Shown here piece by piece: positions 9,496-22,735 of a stretch of DNA of 33,711 nt. Source of the DNA: Akkermansiaceae bacterium. Its GTDB lineage: Bacteria > Verrucomicrobiota > Verrucomicrobiia > Verrucomicrobiales > Akkermansiaceae. Numbering within the stretch: the first letter of the stretch is position 1; every line of letters begins with the position of its first letter. The notes beneath the pieces were generated by a model that did no database searches, was not told the origin of the DNA, and saw only the letters and a list, made by a program, of their open reading frames with translations. Where the stretch lies: assembly GCA_021202525.1 (NCBI GenBank), contig JAJQCV010000004.1:1-33711 (forward strand). The letters run 5' to 3'. Position numbers and translations under genes: made by a program.

Positions 9496-10026
9496 TCAAC
9501 GTTTCATGACGCATTCTCCCACAATCCGCACAGGTGTTCCAAGACGGATTCTATTAAATAGAGAGGCACAGGACTCCCGCGTCATGCGGATGCACCCGTG
9601 AGACTGGGGCGTCCGGAAAACGGGCCCCGCATGCAGGCCGATTCCGTCCCGGGTGAGTCTCATGAAACACGGCATCGCCAAACCGTACAGGTCTGAATAA
9701 TGATCCTTGTCCTTCTCCAGAACGGTAAACGTTCCCACGGGGGTAGGATGATCCCGGTCCCCCGTGCAAACGGGAAAATCCATCACTACGTGTTCATTTG
9801 CGTACAGCCGGCCCCGCTGGCTTCCCAGATAAATAACCACATGGAGGGCCCTGGCATCCACTGCCTTCAGCAAATGGCGGTCAGACCATTGTTCCATGCT
9901 TTCCGGGTACCCTTTGCGGACCACAAATTCCTCATGGGTTTCCAGATGTTTCGCCTCCGGAGCAGCATGAGCCGTGCCGGGAACAAGCAGCAGAATCAGG
10001 AATAACAAATAAGACAGAAGTTTCAT
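9496..10026 (-). CDS. L,D-transpeptidase (YkuD domain), secreted paralogue
   Basis: HAGPVFRTPQSHGCIRMT motif; Sec-type signal MKLLSYLLFLILLLVPGTAHA; very similar to the 8889-9449 product. Confidence 0.87.
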   Translation of the reverse strand: MKLLSYLLFLILLLVPGTAHAAPEAKHLETHEEFVVRKGYPESMEQWSDRHLLKAVDARALHVVIYLGSQRGRLYANEHVVMDFPVCTGDRDHPTPVGTFTVLEKDKDHYSDLYGLAMPCFMRLTRDGIGLHAGPVFRTPQSHGCIRMTRESCASLFNRIRLGTPVRIVGECVMKR

Positions 10027-10167
10027 GGGAAGCCGCTTATGGCACTATCCCATTCCTCCGCAGAGAGGGCAAGTTCATTTTTCCGGCGCGCAAGCCGCTT
10101 TTATTCGCTGCTTGCCGTACCGGGCCCCGGAACGCCGGCCTGCATTGCCTCCCTGTTTCAAACGCCG

Positions 10168-10506
10168 CTACAGGCACGGGAGATTGCGCACAACTGTAAA
10201 CACCACAAGCACCCCTGCTCCTGCCAGCAATGTCCGGTTAAACACGCGCCTGTTCCGAATGAAAAAAAGGGCGCCCAGCCACACCAGGGTCGGCACCAGC
10301 AGGATATTGTATTTCAAGGAATCCGCCCAGTGCCCGTGAAGAAGGGCATGCAGGGCCCGGGTGGAACCGCAGCCATAACAAAGCCACCCCGTGGTTTTGT
10401 AAAAAGGGCACTCCGGCAGCCAGCCGGAGCGGGTGGGGTCTCCCGTATAGACGAGCACGCCGCACGCCAGAACGAGAAGAGCCCCATACAAGGCAAACAG
10501 TTTCAT
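10168..10506 (-). CDS. DUF2752-type membrane protein
   Basis: CPFYKTTGWLCYGCGSTRALHALLHG matches the DUF2752 'CP...TG..CP.CG.TRA...L..G' signature; start at the ATG at 10506. Confidence 0.8.
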   Translation of the reverse strand: MKLFALYGALLVLACGVLVYTGDPTRSGWLPECPFYKTTGWLCYGCGSTRALHALLHGHWADSLKYNILLVPTLVWLGALFFIRNRRVFNRTLLAGAGVLVVFTVVRNLPCL

Positions 10507-10573
10507 GCATTGAGGAAGCCTGCGGAATACCCTTATTCCGCAAGCCTTGAATTCATCTGCACTTCCTGCCGCC

Positions 10574-10795
10574 TTACCAGCGGCCACGGAGCATGAAGGC
10601 TCCCACCATCATGAGCACGCTTACGATGATGGCAATGACACTCATGGTCCTTCCACTGGTGTTCTTCGGGTATTTGCTCATGCCGATAATACCGAGGACA
10701 AGACCCACGAGACTGCACAAGACAGAAAAGACAAGGGCGCAAATAGCAAGGGTGTTATTCGGCCTGACCGGCTGAGACATATGTTCCATATCCAT
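10574..10795 (-). CDS. DUF4190/CD225-like small membrane protein
   Basis: NNTLAICALVFSVLCSLVGLVLGIIGMSKYPKN...SVIAIIVSVLMMVGAF, two TM helices; start at M46 or M48 of the ORF. Confidence 0.65.
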   Translation of the reverse strand: MDMEHMSQPVRPNNTLAICALVFSVLCSLVGLVLGIIGMSKYPKNTSGRTMSVIAIIVSVLMMVGAFMLRGRW

Positions 10796-11001
10796 TTCTT
10801 GAAAATATTGGTTAAGTACGGTTACGACATTAATCCTTCCCCCCATGTTCAACGCAATAATGTCTTGGCATGCCAACAGTTTGTCAGCCCCCTCCCAGGC
10901 GGCCGCCTTCCTCCGTCGGAAATCAGGCACTTTGCCGGTCTGGAAAAAAGGCCCCCTCCCCTCCGTGAACAGGAAAATCCTTCTTCCGCCGCACAGAGTC
11001 C

Positions 11002-11029
11002 TTGCCTTATTGTCTTTGGCCTGTATAGT
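11002..11029 (+). promoter_or_regulatory. Candidate promoter of acnA
   Basis: TTGCCT, 16-nt spacer, TATAGT, about 57 nt upstream of the acnA ATG. Confidence 0.4.
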
Positions 11030-11085
11030 ACCCGCGACTGCCAGGAAGGCAGCCGTCTGTTTATTGTTAACCGCTATTCAGCATC

Positions 11086-13839
<2,754 letters not shown>

Positions 13840-13841
13840 CC

Positions 13842-13870
13842 ATTCCATACCGGGAAATCCGGTACGGAAT
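13842..13870. repeat. Hairpin downstream of acnA
   Basis: ATTCC-a-TACCGG-gaaat-CCGGTA-c-GGAAT; no T tract. Confidence 0.5.
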
Positions 13871-13923
13871 CCGTGCAGGCAGTCCGCGCACCTCTTCCCG
13901 GAAGCGCGGGCTACGCACGCATG

Positions 13924-13953
13924 CATGCCCCTGCCCGTCTCCGGGCAGGCATG
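13924..13953. repeat. Second hairpin in the acnA-amidase intergenic region
   Basis: CATG-cc-CCTGCCCG-tctc-CGGGCAGG-CATG; no T tract. Confidence 0.5.
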
Positions 13954-14029
13954 ACACGGCAACTTAGTTTGAGTAAACTAATTCCAAATTCTGCTTGCAA
14001 TCGCTCCGGCCTCTTTCTAGAACAGGCAC

Positions 14030-14695
14030 ATGGAATACAGATCTTTGTGGACGGGCCTTCTTGCCGTGTTTGCGGTCCTGACATTCGCCGGCTGTTCCCA
14101 GAACGACAAAATGAGGCCGCCTGCCGTTTCCTTCAAACCGCAAAACGCCCCGGTCGTGCCGCGCTCCATGAATCAGATGAGCCGGGAAGTAGGTATCCGC
14201 GTATCTTACATGCCCAAAAGCACTTATGCCCGGAAGCGGGCTTCCTCCATGGCCCCCCGCTTCATCACCATCCACAGCACGGCCAACCCCAAGGGAGACG
14301 CCAACGCCCATTCCCGCTATCTGAACAGCGGCAAATCCCGCAGTTTGAACTGGCACTTCACCGTTGACCAGTTCGGAGCCTACCAGCACATTCCTACAAC
14401 GGAAACAGGCCATCACGCGGACCATTCCGGGCCGGGAGACAAATACTCTGTAGCCATTGAAATGTGCGAATGCACCACGCACAACCCCGCCGTCATCTAC
14501 AACAAGACGGCCAAGCTGACCGCCCTGCTCATGCAGCGGTACGGAGTTCCCCTGCGCAACGTAGTCCCCCATAACTACTGGTCCGGCAAAAACTGCCCCG
14601 CCCCCCTGATGACCAACGGGCGTCCCGGTTATAAATGGAGCTGGTTCATCTCCCGCGTGGACTACTATTACCGCTGCCTCCAGGCCGGGAAATAG
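14030..14695 (+). CDS. N-acetylmuramoyl-L-alanine amidase (Amidase_2), predicted lipoprotein
   Basis: Lipobox FAGC; FITIHSTANP...NWHFTVDQFGAYQHIPTTETGHHA...SVAIEMCEC...VVPHNYWSGKNCPAPL. Confidence 0.88.
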   Translation: MEYRSLWTGLLAVFAVLTFAGCSQNDKMRPPAVSFKPQNAPVVPRSMNQMSREVGIRVSYMPKSTYARKRASSMAPRFITIHSTANPKGDANAHSRYLNSGKSRSLNWHFTVDQFGAYQHIPTTETGHHADHSGPGDKYSVAIEMCECTTHNPAVIYNKTAKLTALLMQRYGVPLRNVVPHNYWSGKNCPAPLMTNGRPGYKWSWFISRVDYYYRCLQAGK

Positions 14696-14780
14696 CTTCT
14701 CCGCCCGCTTGCGATGCGGCTCCTGCATGCCGCTTTCATGACAATAAGGCCTCTTTACGCGCCCCGGCAAAGGGTGCTTC

Positions 14781-15653
14781 ATGGAAAGCATGAGCACCAT
14801 CACTTCTCCCGGAGATACGCACCGCCTGAACAACGGGCTGCCGATGCCCGGCATCGGTTACGGAACGTACCTGTCCCCTGACGACGATGCGGGGGTCCGC
14901 TGCATTCTGGACGCGCTGGAAGCGGGCTACCGCCTGATAGATACGGCCAGCCTGTACGGCAATGAAGACACGGTGGGCCGCGCCGTGCGTGAAAGCGCCC
15001 TGCCTCGGGAAGAAATATTCATCACCAGCAAAGTCTGGAACACGGACCAGGGATACGACAGCACCCTGCGCGCATTTGACGCCTCCATGCAGCTTCTCCA
15101 GATGGACTATCTGGACTTGTACCTGATCCACTGGCCCGTGCCCGCCGGACATGCGGACGACTACAGGCAGCTCAACCGGGAAACCTGGAAAGCCATGGAA
15201 CAGCTCTACCGGGACGGACGGATCAAAGCCATCGGCGTCAGCAACTTCCTCCCTCACCATCTGGAATCCCTGATGGACCGGGCCGAGGTCATGCCCATGG
15301 TCAACCAGCTTGAAATCAATCCCCGGTACCACCAGACGGCCACGGCCGCCTTCTGCCGGGAAAACGGCATCCTCGTGGAATCCTGGGGGCCTCTGGCCAG
15401 GGGAGGCGCGCTGGAGGAACCAATTCTGCGCCGCATTGCGGACAAGCACAACAAATCCGTCGCCCAAATCTGCATACGCTGGGTGCTGCAGCGCGGCATC
15501 GTGCCTCTACCCAAATCCGCGCACAAGAACAGAATTCGCGCCAATCTGGACGTCTTTGACTTTTCCCTGGACGGGGAGGACATGGCCCTCATTGAAACGC
15601 TGGACGCTCCCGGCAACTATTCCATCCATCCGGACTATCTTCTTGAGGAATAA
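14781..15653 (+). CDS. Aldo/keto reductase
   Basis: GYRLIDTASLYGNEDTVG, DLYLIHWPVP, IKAIGVSNF, VPLPKSAHKNRIRANLDVFDFSL are AKR signatures. Confidence 0.93.
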   Translation: MESMSTITSPGDTHRLNNGLPMPGIGYGTYLSPDDDAGVRCILDALEAGYRLIDTASLYGNEDTVGRAVRESALPREEIFITSKVWNTDQGYDSTLRAFDASMQLLQMDYLDLYLIHWPVPAGHADDYRQLNRETWKAMEQLYRDGRIKAIGVSNFLPHHLESLMDRAEVMPMVNQLEINPRYHQTATAAFCRENGILVESWGPLARGGALEEPILRRIADKHNKSVAQICIRWVLQRGIVPLPKSAHKNRIRANLDVFDFSLDGEDMALIETLDAPGNYSIHPDYLLEE

Positions 15654-15674
15654 CCCTCCCGGGAAAACAGCCGT

Positions 15675-16850
15675 TCATCCGTTCCTCTTCCGGGCGGACT
15701 CCACCAGACGCTGCCGGGCCTCCAATTTGGCCCGAAGCGCCTTTTCCCGTTCCTTCTCCTTTTCCATTACAACCTTCTTCTCCGACTCCCGGAGCTCCCC
15801 GTACCGCAGCGGGTCCATTCCGGCCTCGTCCTCCGGCCCTTCATGGTGGTAAACGGGCAGGCCGTCCGCGGCCAGGCCCACATGGTAATAATGTTCATCC
15901 CTTACCTTGGGGTCCCGGCTCTTCTTGTTCATGCGGGAAATCATCACGGCGTACCCCAGGCCCGGAGCGTTCATGAGCTTCTTTTCCGCATCAAACAGAA
16001 CGGCCACCCGGGCATTGTCGTACTCCAGCTTCATGACGCCGCAGACCATTTTCCCCTCCGTATTCCATTGGAAAGACAGAATTTTCCGGGTCAGGAAATT
16101 GGGTTTGCACGTCTCGTAGCCGCCCTTGACGGAATTCTTCGCCATCCTCAGGGAATAATCAGCATTGCTGAAAGTTTTTGATTCCCGGGCGGCAATCTTC
16201 TCCCCCGCCGGCAGAAGGGAGGATACCGGGCCGCGCATTTCCGTCCGCGCCTCAAGGAAGTGTTTTCCCGGCGCCAGCAGCCCCTTTCCCGTATCGTAGC
16301 AGGCGTAAACTTCTCCATTCTCCAGAACCATGCTGAAATTCTTCGGGCCGCCTCCACTCGTGGAGCGGACTTGAGGACTGTAATATTCCCGTATCAGGAA
16401 GGGATTCCCCCTGATGGAAGTAAGGGAAGTCGTGCAGGAAAAGCCGTCCACCTTCCTGGTTCCCGTTGTGGTCTTGGTGGCGGCTTTCCGCGCGGCCCCG
16501 CTGAATCTCGGGGAAATATCCTTTTCCACCGGAATCCAGGTAACCTTTTCAAGCTCCTTCATGATGTAAGGCCAGAACGTTTCCGCCAGCTTGATATCCC
16601 GCCGGGCTGTCGTCCCCGTCAGGGAACGGACCAGGGCGGCATCCTCCTCGTCCAGGCGGTTCAGGGGGATCTCCACACGCTTGCGGTCCACCTTGACCGC
16701 CACTTTGGCCCCTGTACAGGACTGGAAAGTTCCCTTCACCACGTCTCCGAGCTTGGAGACCCATTCCCGTTCTCCCGGGAAAGGATAATCTTCCGCCAGG
16801 GCGCAACAGGTGCCGCACCACGCCAACATAAGGATTAATGCATGTTTCAT
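15675..16850 (-). CDS. Secreted protein with N-terminal SHD1-like (SLA1 homology) segment
   Basis: Signal-like MKHALILMLAWCGTCCALA; REWVSKLGDVVKGTFQSCTGAKVAVKVDRKRVEIPLNRLDEEDAALV resembles SHD1 repeats. Confidence 0.65.
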   Translation of the reverse strand: MKHALILMLAWCGTCCALAEDYPFPGEREWVSKLGDVVKGTFQSCTGAKVAVKVDRKRVEIPLNRLDEEDAALVRSLTGTTARRDIKLAETFWPYIMKELEKVTWIPVEKDISPRFSGAARKAATKTTTGTRKVDGFSCTTSLTSIRGNPFLIREYYSPQVRSTSGGGPKNFSMVLENGEVYACYDTGKGLLAPGKHFLEARTEMRGPVSSLLPAGEKIAARESKTFSNADYSLRMAKNSVKGGYETCKPNFLTRKILSFQWNTEGKMVCGVMKLEYDNARVAVLFDAEKKLMNAPGLGYAVMISRMNKKSRDPKVRDEHYYHVGLAADGLPVYHHEGPEDEAGMDPLRYGELRESEKKVVMEKEKEREKALRAKLEARQRLVESARKRNG

Positions 16851-17108
16851 CACAGGGAGATAGGGTTGCAACTCCAGACTAGCACAAGGGGGAAGGGGAA
16901 AAAGCTTTTTTCACCCATCCCTCCGGCGCAGGCCATGCGGAACCGCTCGTGCCCCGGTAAAAAGATGGCCGGAATCGCGGTTACCGGAAAACCCACCCGC
17001 AAAAAGCAACCGCATCCGGAGAAGAATGCGCCCTGTGCCGCCCTTTCCGGTTATCCCCTCTTGAAGCAGAGGAAATCCGCAATCCGCGCCTCTACAGGGA
17101 AAATCCCT

Positions 17109-19682
17109 TTATTTGGCTTTCGGCTTGCCTTCCTTCCCCTTGCTTTCCTTGCTCTCTTTGGCATTCTTGCCGGAGCCTGCCGCCTTCCTGGCAGGGTACT
17201 TCTTTTCCCGGGGCGGGAATTCAAAGCCTATCTTGCCCAGCTTGGCATTGAACACGAGATAGGCGTCAAACGGGCGTTTGGTGCGCTGGGAAATGAATCC
17301 CTTCATCAAATCCGATTTGCCCTCGGAAAGGATCTTCAACACCTGGTCCAGAGGGATTTCACGCCCCAGGATTGTACGGGCCACGGAAACGGGCGTATTT
17401 TCCTTCCCTGCCGTCAGGGTGGGCAGTTTCCACGCCTTGGCGGTTTCCATCACGTCGTGTTCCCCCATGCCGGGGACGGTAACGCTGGCGGCTTTCACGG
17501 CCACTTCATTGACCGCGGACTCGTCCTCCTCCCTGGCGGGGAAGTACAGGGTAGCGCGGCACTTGTCGTTGAGTTCCAGTCCAGCCTCAAAGGGCTTGCC
17601 GAAGCGGGATGTAAATCCTTGCAGAATCCCCGTCCTGCCGTCCACAATGAGGGTCTTCAACTCTTCATCCGCCATTTCGCGGCCGGAAATCACCTTGCGG
17701 ATGCTGAACTTGCAGGAGCGGCAGGAAACGGCGTCCAGCGTGTTCTTCAGGCCGTGCGCATGGCAGCACGGGCAATCCAGGTCCATTTCCGGCAGTTCCA
17801 CCTGCTGCTGGGCTTCCTGGAAGTCATGGACGCGCTTCACAATCTCTCCGGTCAGCTTCTTGATGCCGTCCATGAAGGATTCCCGGCCCAGGGACGCCTG
17901 TTCCATCTGCTTGAGCTTGTATTCCCATTCTCCGGTCAGGCTGGGGGACGTCAGAGTTTTCAGGCCGATGCGCTCCAGCAGGGCGATCAATTCAATGCCG
18001 CGCCGCGTTGCCAGCAGGTCCCGGCCGTCGCGCGCAATGTATTCCTGGGAAATCAGGCCTTCAATGATAGAGGCGCGGGTGGCGGGCGTACCCAGGCCGC
18101 GTTCGCTCATGGCGGCGGCCAGTTCTTCGTCGTGCACCAGTTTTCCGGCTCCTTCCATGGCGGCCAGCAAGGTGGCTTCATTATAGCGGGCCGGGGGCTT
18201 GGTCATGGCGTTGCGTATCTCGATTTCGCGCACGGCGGCCTCTTCGCCGTCCTGCACGGGCACCAGTTCCTCCTTGGAGGAACTGCCGGCCTTGCGGCCG
18301 TACACGGCCTGCCAGCCGGGTTCCACAAGCACGCGGCCCGTGGTCAGGAAGGCGTCCGTGACGCCGTCCCGGTGGTCGATGAGAGTGGTTCTCCTGGTAT
18401 CTTCAAAAACGGCGGGGGGGAAGAAAACGGCCAGGAAACGCGCCATGACCATCTCAAAAAGTTTCTGCACGTCGCCGCTCAGTTTTTCGATCTTGCCCGT
18501 CGGAATGATGGCGAAGTGGTCGCTCACCTTCTTGGTGTCGAACACGCGCCTGTTGGGCTTCACCCGCTTGTTGTCCAGAATGTCTCTGGCAAAGGGGGCG
18601 AACTCCGCATTCTCCTCCGCCACGGCGCCGACGATGCCGTACACCTTGCCCAGATAATCCTCCGGCAGGTAGCGGGAATCCGTACGGGGATAAGTCAGCA
18701 CCTTGTGCTTTTCATAGCATTCCTGCGCAAGCTGGAGCGTCCTTTTGGCGGAAAAGCCGTAGCGGTTGGCGGCCTCCCTCTGGAGGGAAGTCAAATCGTA
18801 CAGCAGAGGGGCAATCGTCGTAACGGGCTTCTTTTCTTCCGTCACCGTGCCGGACTTGCCCCGGCAGCGGTCGCGGATGACGGTAGCCAGCGCCGAATCC
18901 CAGATGCGCTCCGCACGGGAATGGGGATTGTCGTTCTTCTTCCAGTCGCGGTCAATCCAGCGGCCGGAATAAACTCCGGACTGAACGCCGAAATCCGCCC
19001 ACACCTCGGAATAGGGTTCCGGTTCAAACGCCTGAATCTCCAGTTCGCGCTGCGTCAGGATGGCAAGCGTCGGCGTCTGGACGCGCCCGGCAGGCGTTAC
19101 GCTGAACCCTCCGCGGGATTGAAGAATGGTCAGGGCGCGGGTGCTGTTCAGGCCTATCAGCCAGTCGGACTCGGAACGGCAGACGGCGGCGTTGGTCAGC
19201 GGCTGCATGTCCGCCTCGCTGCGCATGCTGTGCCAGGCGTTCAGAATGGCCTCGTCCGTCATGGACTGCATCCAGAGCCGGCGCGCGGGCTTCGTCCACT
19301 TGCCGTACCGTACCAGGTTATGGAAAATCAATTCCCCTTCGCGGCCGGCATCGCATGCGTTGACGATTTCCGTCACGTCCTTGCTCTTGGCAAGCTGAAG
19401 AACCTTTTTCAAACGGTCTTCGGACTGCTTGATGGGTTCCAGTTCAAAGGATTTGGGGATGACGGGCAGATAATCGAACTTCCAGGGGAGCGACTTGCCG
19501 CCCTCCGTCATGGGCTTCTTCTGCTCCAGAAGGTGGCCTACGGCAGAAGTGATGATGGCTCTGTCGTTCTGGTAAAAGGAACCGGACTTGTCACGGGTGA
19601 ATTTTCCAAGCTCTTTGCCGAGAACTCTCGCCAAATCAGTGGCTACGCTCGGCTTTTCTGCTATAATTAAGGTTTTGGACAT
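17109..19682 (-). CDS. topB: DNA topoisomerase III
   Basis: [50 protein letters not shown]-terminal topoisomerase repeat domains and a Lys-rich tail. Confidence 0.95.
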   Translation of the reverse strand: MSKTLIIAEKPSVATDLARVLGKELGKFTRDKSGSFYQNDRAIITSAVGHLLEQKKPMTEGGKSLPWKFDYLPVIPKSFELEPIKQSEDRLKKVLQLAKSKDVTEIVNACDAGREGELIFHNLVRYGKWTKPARRLWMQSMTDEAILNAWHSMRSEADMQPLTNAAVCRSESDWLIGLNSTRALTILQSRGGFSVTPAGRVQTPTLAILTQRELEIQAFEPEPYSEVWADFGVQSGVYSGRWIDRDWKKNDNPHSRAERIWDSALATVIRDRCRGKSGTVTEEKKPVTTIAPLLYDLTSLQREAANRYGFSAKRTLQLAQECYEKHKVLTYPRTDSRYLPEDYLGKVYGIVGAVAEENAEFAPFARDILDNKRVKPNRRVFDTKKVSDHFAIIPTGKIEKLSGDVQKLFEMVMARFLAVFFPPAVFEDTRRTTLIDHRDGVTDAFLTTGRVLVEPGWQAVYGRKAGSSSKEELVPVQDGEEAAVREIEIRNAMTKPPARYNEATLLAAMEGAGKLVHDEELAAAMSERGLGTPATRASIIEGLISQEYIARDGRDLLATRRGIELIALLERIGLKTLTSPSLTGEWEYKLKQMEQASLGRESFMDGIKKLTGEIVKRVHDFQEAQQQVELPEMDLDCPCCHAHGLKNTLDAVSCRSCKFSIRKVISGREMADEELKTLIVDGRTGILQGFTSRFGKPFEAGLELNDKCRATLYFPAREEDESAVNEVAVKAASVTVPGMGEHDVMETAKAWKLPTLTAGKENTPVSVARTILGREIPLDQVLKILSEGKSDLMKGFISQRTKRPFDAYLVFNAKLGKIGFEFPPREKKYPARKAAGSGKNAKESKESKGKEGKPKAK

Positions 19683-19925
19683 ATAAAAGGCTCGGAAAGA
19701 TGAAAATAGTGGAAAATACGTGCACGTCAAAAACCGCTCTCGGCGGCGCGTTGCATCTGGAGGTGAATTCCTACTCCCCTACCCCCCATCCTTGTCAATC
19801 ACCAATTATGTATCTACGGAAAAAGTACCCCTTTATGTCAGGATTAAGGGCATTTCCGCTATTTCTCATTTGGTACAGCCTCGCTGTTCCCTTGCCAGCC
19901 GCGCGACCGCATGCTATGAAACCGG

Positions 19926-20363
19926 ATGATGAAAACAAGCCTTTTCCCCGTTCTGTTTCCGGCGTGCATCGCCCTGCTGGCGGCCTGCTCCCCCACGCCG
20001 TCCGACCGCATCGCCAAAAACATGCCGGTTTATGAACAACTGCCGAAGGAACAGCAGGTCAAAGTGGCGCGGGGAGAACTGGAAAAAGGAATGAGGCCGG
20101 AAGCCGTTCTTCTGGCCTGGGGGGAACCGGAACAGAAAATGGCGGGCTGGAGCAACGGAAAGAATACGGAACGCTGGATTTACACGCGCAGCGGCACAGG
20201 CTGGTCCCTGGGGCTGGGCGGGGGCGGATTCCGCGGCAGGGACTCCGGCGTCGGTACCGGAGTCGGCGTAACCATGCCGCTGGGAGGCAGGCCCCCCATT
20301 TCCTACAACGTCCTGTTTGAAAACGGAAAAGTCGTCAGCTGGGAAGCCGTCAAGGGGTTCTGA
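19926..20363 (+). CDS. Small lipoprotein, BamE/SmpA-like fold suspected
   Basis: Lipobox LLAAC; 'VARGELEKGMRPEAVLLAWGEPE...ERWIYT' pattern; Gly-rich central segment. Confidence 0.6.
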   Translation: MMKTSLFPVLFPACIALLAACSPTPSDRIAKNMPVYEQLPKEQQVKVARGELEKGMRPEAVLLAWGEPEQKMAGWSNGKNTERWIYTRSGTGWSLGLGGGGFRGRDSGVGTGVGVTMPLGGRPPISYNVLFENGKVVSWEAVKGF

Positions 20364-20425
20364 CAGCCAGGCATCCCAAGACGAACCATCCGCAGAAGGC
20401 ACGCGGAGCCACGGCTTTCTCCCCG

Positions 20426-21946
20426 TTACTTGCCGCAAGCCTTGAGGATGGCTTCCACCAGGCCGTTGATGTCGTGCTCCCTGGCCTTGATGGCAGGGGG
20501 ATGCCCCAGTTCCTTTAAAGTATCCGTAGTCACGGGGCCGATGCTGGCCGCCTTGCACCCGGACGGCCAGGGCAGCCCGAGCTTGAAGAAATTCTCCGCC
20601 GTGGAGGAGCTGGTGAACGTCACGATGTCCGCCCCCGTCTCCCGGAAGGCAGCCTGGGCTCCGGCCACGTCATCCGTCTCCGGCTCCGTTTTATAAGCCA
20701 CGCATTCGTCCACAATGGCGTCCATGGACATCAGGCCGTCGTAGATGACGCGGCGGGCGTCTTCCCCGCGCACCCACAGGAACGTGCTGTGTTCAATGGT
20801 GCCTATTTCCTCCCGGGCGTCCTTGAATGCCTTGACCAGCCCTTCCGCCACGTACTTTTTAGGCATGATATCCACGGCCAGCCCGTATTCACGGAGCTTG
20901 GCTTCCGTTCCCGGCCCGATGGCGGCGATTCTGGCGCCCCCGATGCTCCGGATGTCCTTGTACACGGCAAAAAACGCCTGGAAGAAGCGTTCCACGCCGT
21001 TGGGACTGGAAAAAACAAGCCAGTCATAGGTATGGGCATGCACCACGGCTTCCGCAAATTCCCGCTTGTCCGTAGGGGGGGCAATGCGGATGGTGGGCAT
21101 TTCCAGCACTTCCGCACCCAGGCGGCGCAGCCGGGAACTCAATTCCCCAGCCTGCGCCCGCGTACGGGTCACCACGATGCGCTTCCCGAACAGGGGAAGG
21201 CGTTCAAACCAGTCCAGATGGACGCGTTCCTCCACCACGTCCCCGATCACGACCACGGACGGAGCGCCCAGCCCGGCCTTCAACACTTTTCCGGGCAGTG
21301 TCTCCACCGTGCCCGCCACGGTGCGCTGTCTCCCCGTCGTAGCCCACTGGATGGCGGCGGCAGGCGTGGAAGGAGCCTGTCCGTAACCGATCAGGGCCTT
21401 GCATATTTCCTCCAGCTTCTGCATGCCCATCAGCATGACCTTCGTCCCCTGCGCCTCTGCGATTCCCTTCAGGTCCAGGGAAGACTCCTTCTTGTTCACG
21501 TCCTCATGGCCCGTAAACACGGTAAACTGCGTGCAATGCCTGCGGTGCGTCACGGGAATGCCCGCATAGGCGGGACCGGCAATGGCGGAAGTAATGCCCG
21601 GCACAACTTCAAAAGCAACGCCGGCAGCATTCAGGGCTTCCGCCTCCTCTCCCCCGCGGCCGAATACATACGGGTCTCCCCCCTTCAGCCGCACCACTCT
21701 TTTCCCATTGCGGGCCAGCTTGACCAGCAGGGCGTTGATTTCCTCCTGCGGCAGCGCATGCCGGGAGGCTCTCTTGCCTACAAAAATCCTTTCACAGGAG
21801 GCGGGCGCCCAATTCAGCATCTCCGCGGAACTCAGCGCGTCGTACACCAGCACTTCCGCCGTTTCCACCAGCTCCCGGCCGCGGACCGTAATCAGGCCGG
21901 GGTCTCCCGGACCCGCTCCAAGCAAATAGACGATACCCTGTTGCAT
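20426..21946 (-). CDS. cobA-hemD: Uroporphyrinogen-III C-methyltransferase / uroporphyrinogen-III synthase fusion
   Basis: N-terminal SUMT: GIVYLLGAGPGDPGLITVRG, VVRLKGGDPYVFGRGGEEAE. C-terminal HemD-like: VTRTRAQAGELSSRLRRLGAEVLEMPTIRI. Start at MQQGIVYLL. Confidence 0.93.
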   Translation of the reverse strand: MQQGIVYLLGAGPGDPGLITVRGRELVETAEVLVYDALSSAEMLNWAPASCERIFVGKRASRHALPQEEINALLVKLARNGKRVVRLKGGDPYVFGRGGEEAEALNAAGVAFEVVPGITSAIAGPAYAGIPVTHRRHCTQFTVFTGHEDVNKKESSLDLKGIAEAQGTKVMLMGMQKLEEICKALIGYGQAPSTPAAAIQWATTGRQRTVAGTVETLPGKVLKAGLGAPSVVVIGDVVEERVHLDWFERLPLFGKRIVVTRTRAQAGELSSRLRRLGAEVLEMPTIRIAPPTDKREFAEAVVHAHTYDWLVFSSPNGVERFFQAFFAVYKDIRSIGGARIAAIGPGTEAKLREYGLAVDIMPKKYVAEGLVKAFKDAREEIGTIEHSTFLWVRGEDARRVIYDGLMSMDAIVDECVAYKTEPETDDVAGAQAAFRETGADIVTFTSSSTAENFFKLGLPWPSGCKAASIGPVTTDTLKELGHPPAIKAREHDINGLVEAILKACGK

Positions 21947-22174
21947 GCTGTCATTCAACCTCACGAACAGTCCCTTGGCGACAACAAACCCCGCCATACG
22001 CACACGTACACCCGTAAAACGGAAACCCTTCCTCTGGACGGGAGAAAATTCCCGGAGACAAGCCCTTTCCGGCCAAATCCGCTCCATTTTTCGACGGGCA
22101 GTGCGCAACGCAACTGTCACACGGAAGCCTGAAAAAAATCTTGTTTTTTGAATGAATACAATTATTGTGTATGT

Positions 22175-22633
22175 ATGAACATCTCAAAAATTCTTTTACC
22201 AGTCCTCTGCGCCGCCTTCATCGCACCCGGTTTTGCAGACATCCCGGCCTCCAATGTGCCCGCTCCCGTCAAAGCCCAGGTGCAGAACCAGTTCCCGAAC
22301 GCCGGCGTCATCGAATGGGACTTTGATCATGACGAAGACGTTTATGAAGCGGAATTCCACATCAACGGTCTGGAATACGACATGAAGCTCTCCGCAGACG
22401 GCACCGTCTTCCTCATCAAGGCGGACATTCCCCTCCAGAGCCTCCCTGCCCCGGTCAAGGCGGCGATCGCAAAGGACTTTCCGGGATACGCCCTGCGCAG
22501 CGCCAAGCAGATCACCGCACGGGGAACCGTAAAATACCGCATCGACTGCCGCTCGGAAAGCGCCGCCGTCCGGAAACTGGAACTGTACTATTCTCCGGAC
22601 GGCAGGCTCCTTTCCAAAAAAATTGACGACTGA
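22175..22633 (+). CDS. PepSY-like secreted protein
   Basis: Signal peptide MNISKILLPVLCAAFIAPGFA; two 'VPAPVKAQVQNQFPNAGV..W' / 'LPAPVKAAIAKDFPGYAL' repeats as in PepSY-like (DUF2874-type) proteins. Confidence 0.7.
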   Translation: MNISKILLPVLCAAFIAPGFADIPASNVPAPVKAQVQNQFPNAGVIEWDFDHDEDVYEAEFHINGLEYDMKLSADGTVFLIKADIPLQSLPAPVKAAIAKDFPGYALRSAKQITARGTVKYRIDCRSESAAVRKLELYYSPDGRLLSKKIDD

Positions 22634-22735
22634 CCCTTCTCTCAAGGGCGTGCTCCCCTTATGACGAACGGGCTGCACACTGACACGACGCCCTCTGGAT
22701 TCAATGGAACCATATGATATAAGGTCAAATCTGTA

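Noticed and set aside
16842-19670. 942-aa plus-strand ORF antisense to topB
   Set aside because: topB on the minus strand is unambiguous; the antisense translation is low-quality His/Gln/Gly-rich shadow sequence.
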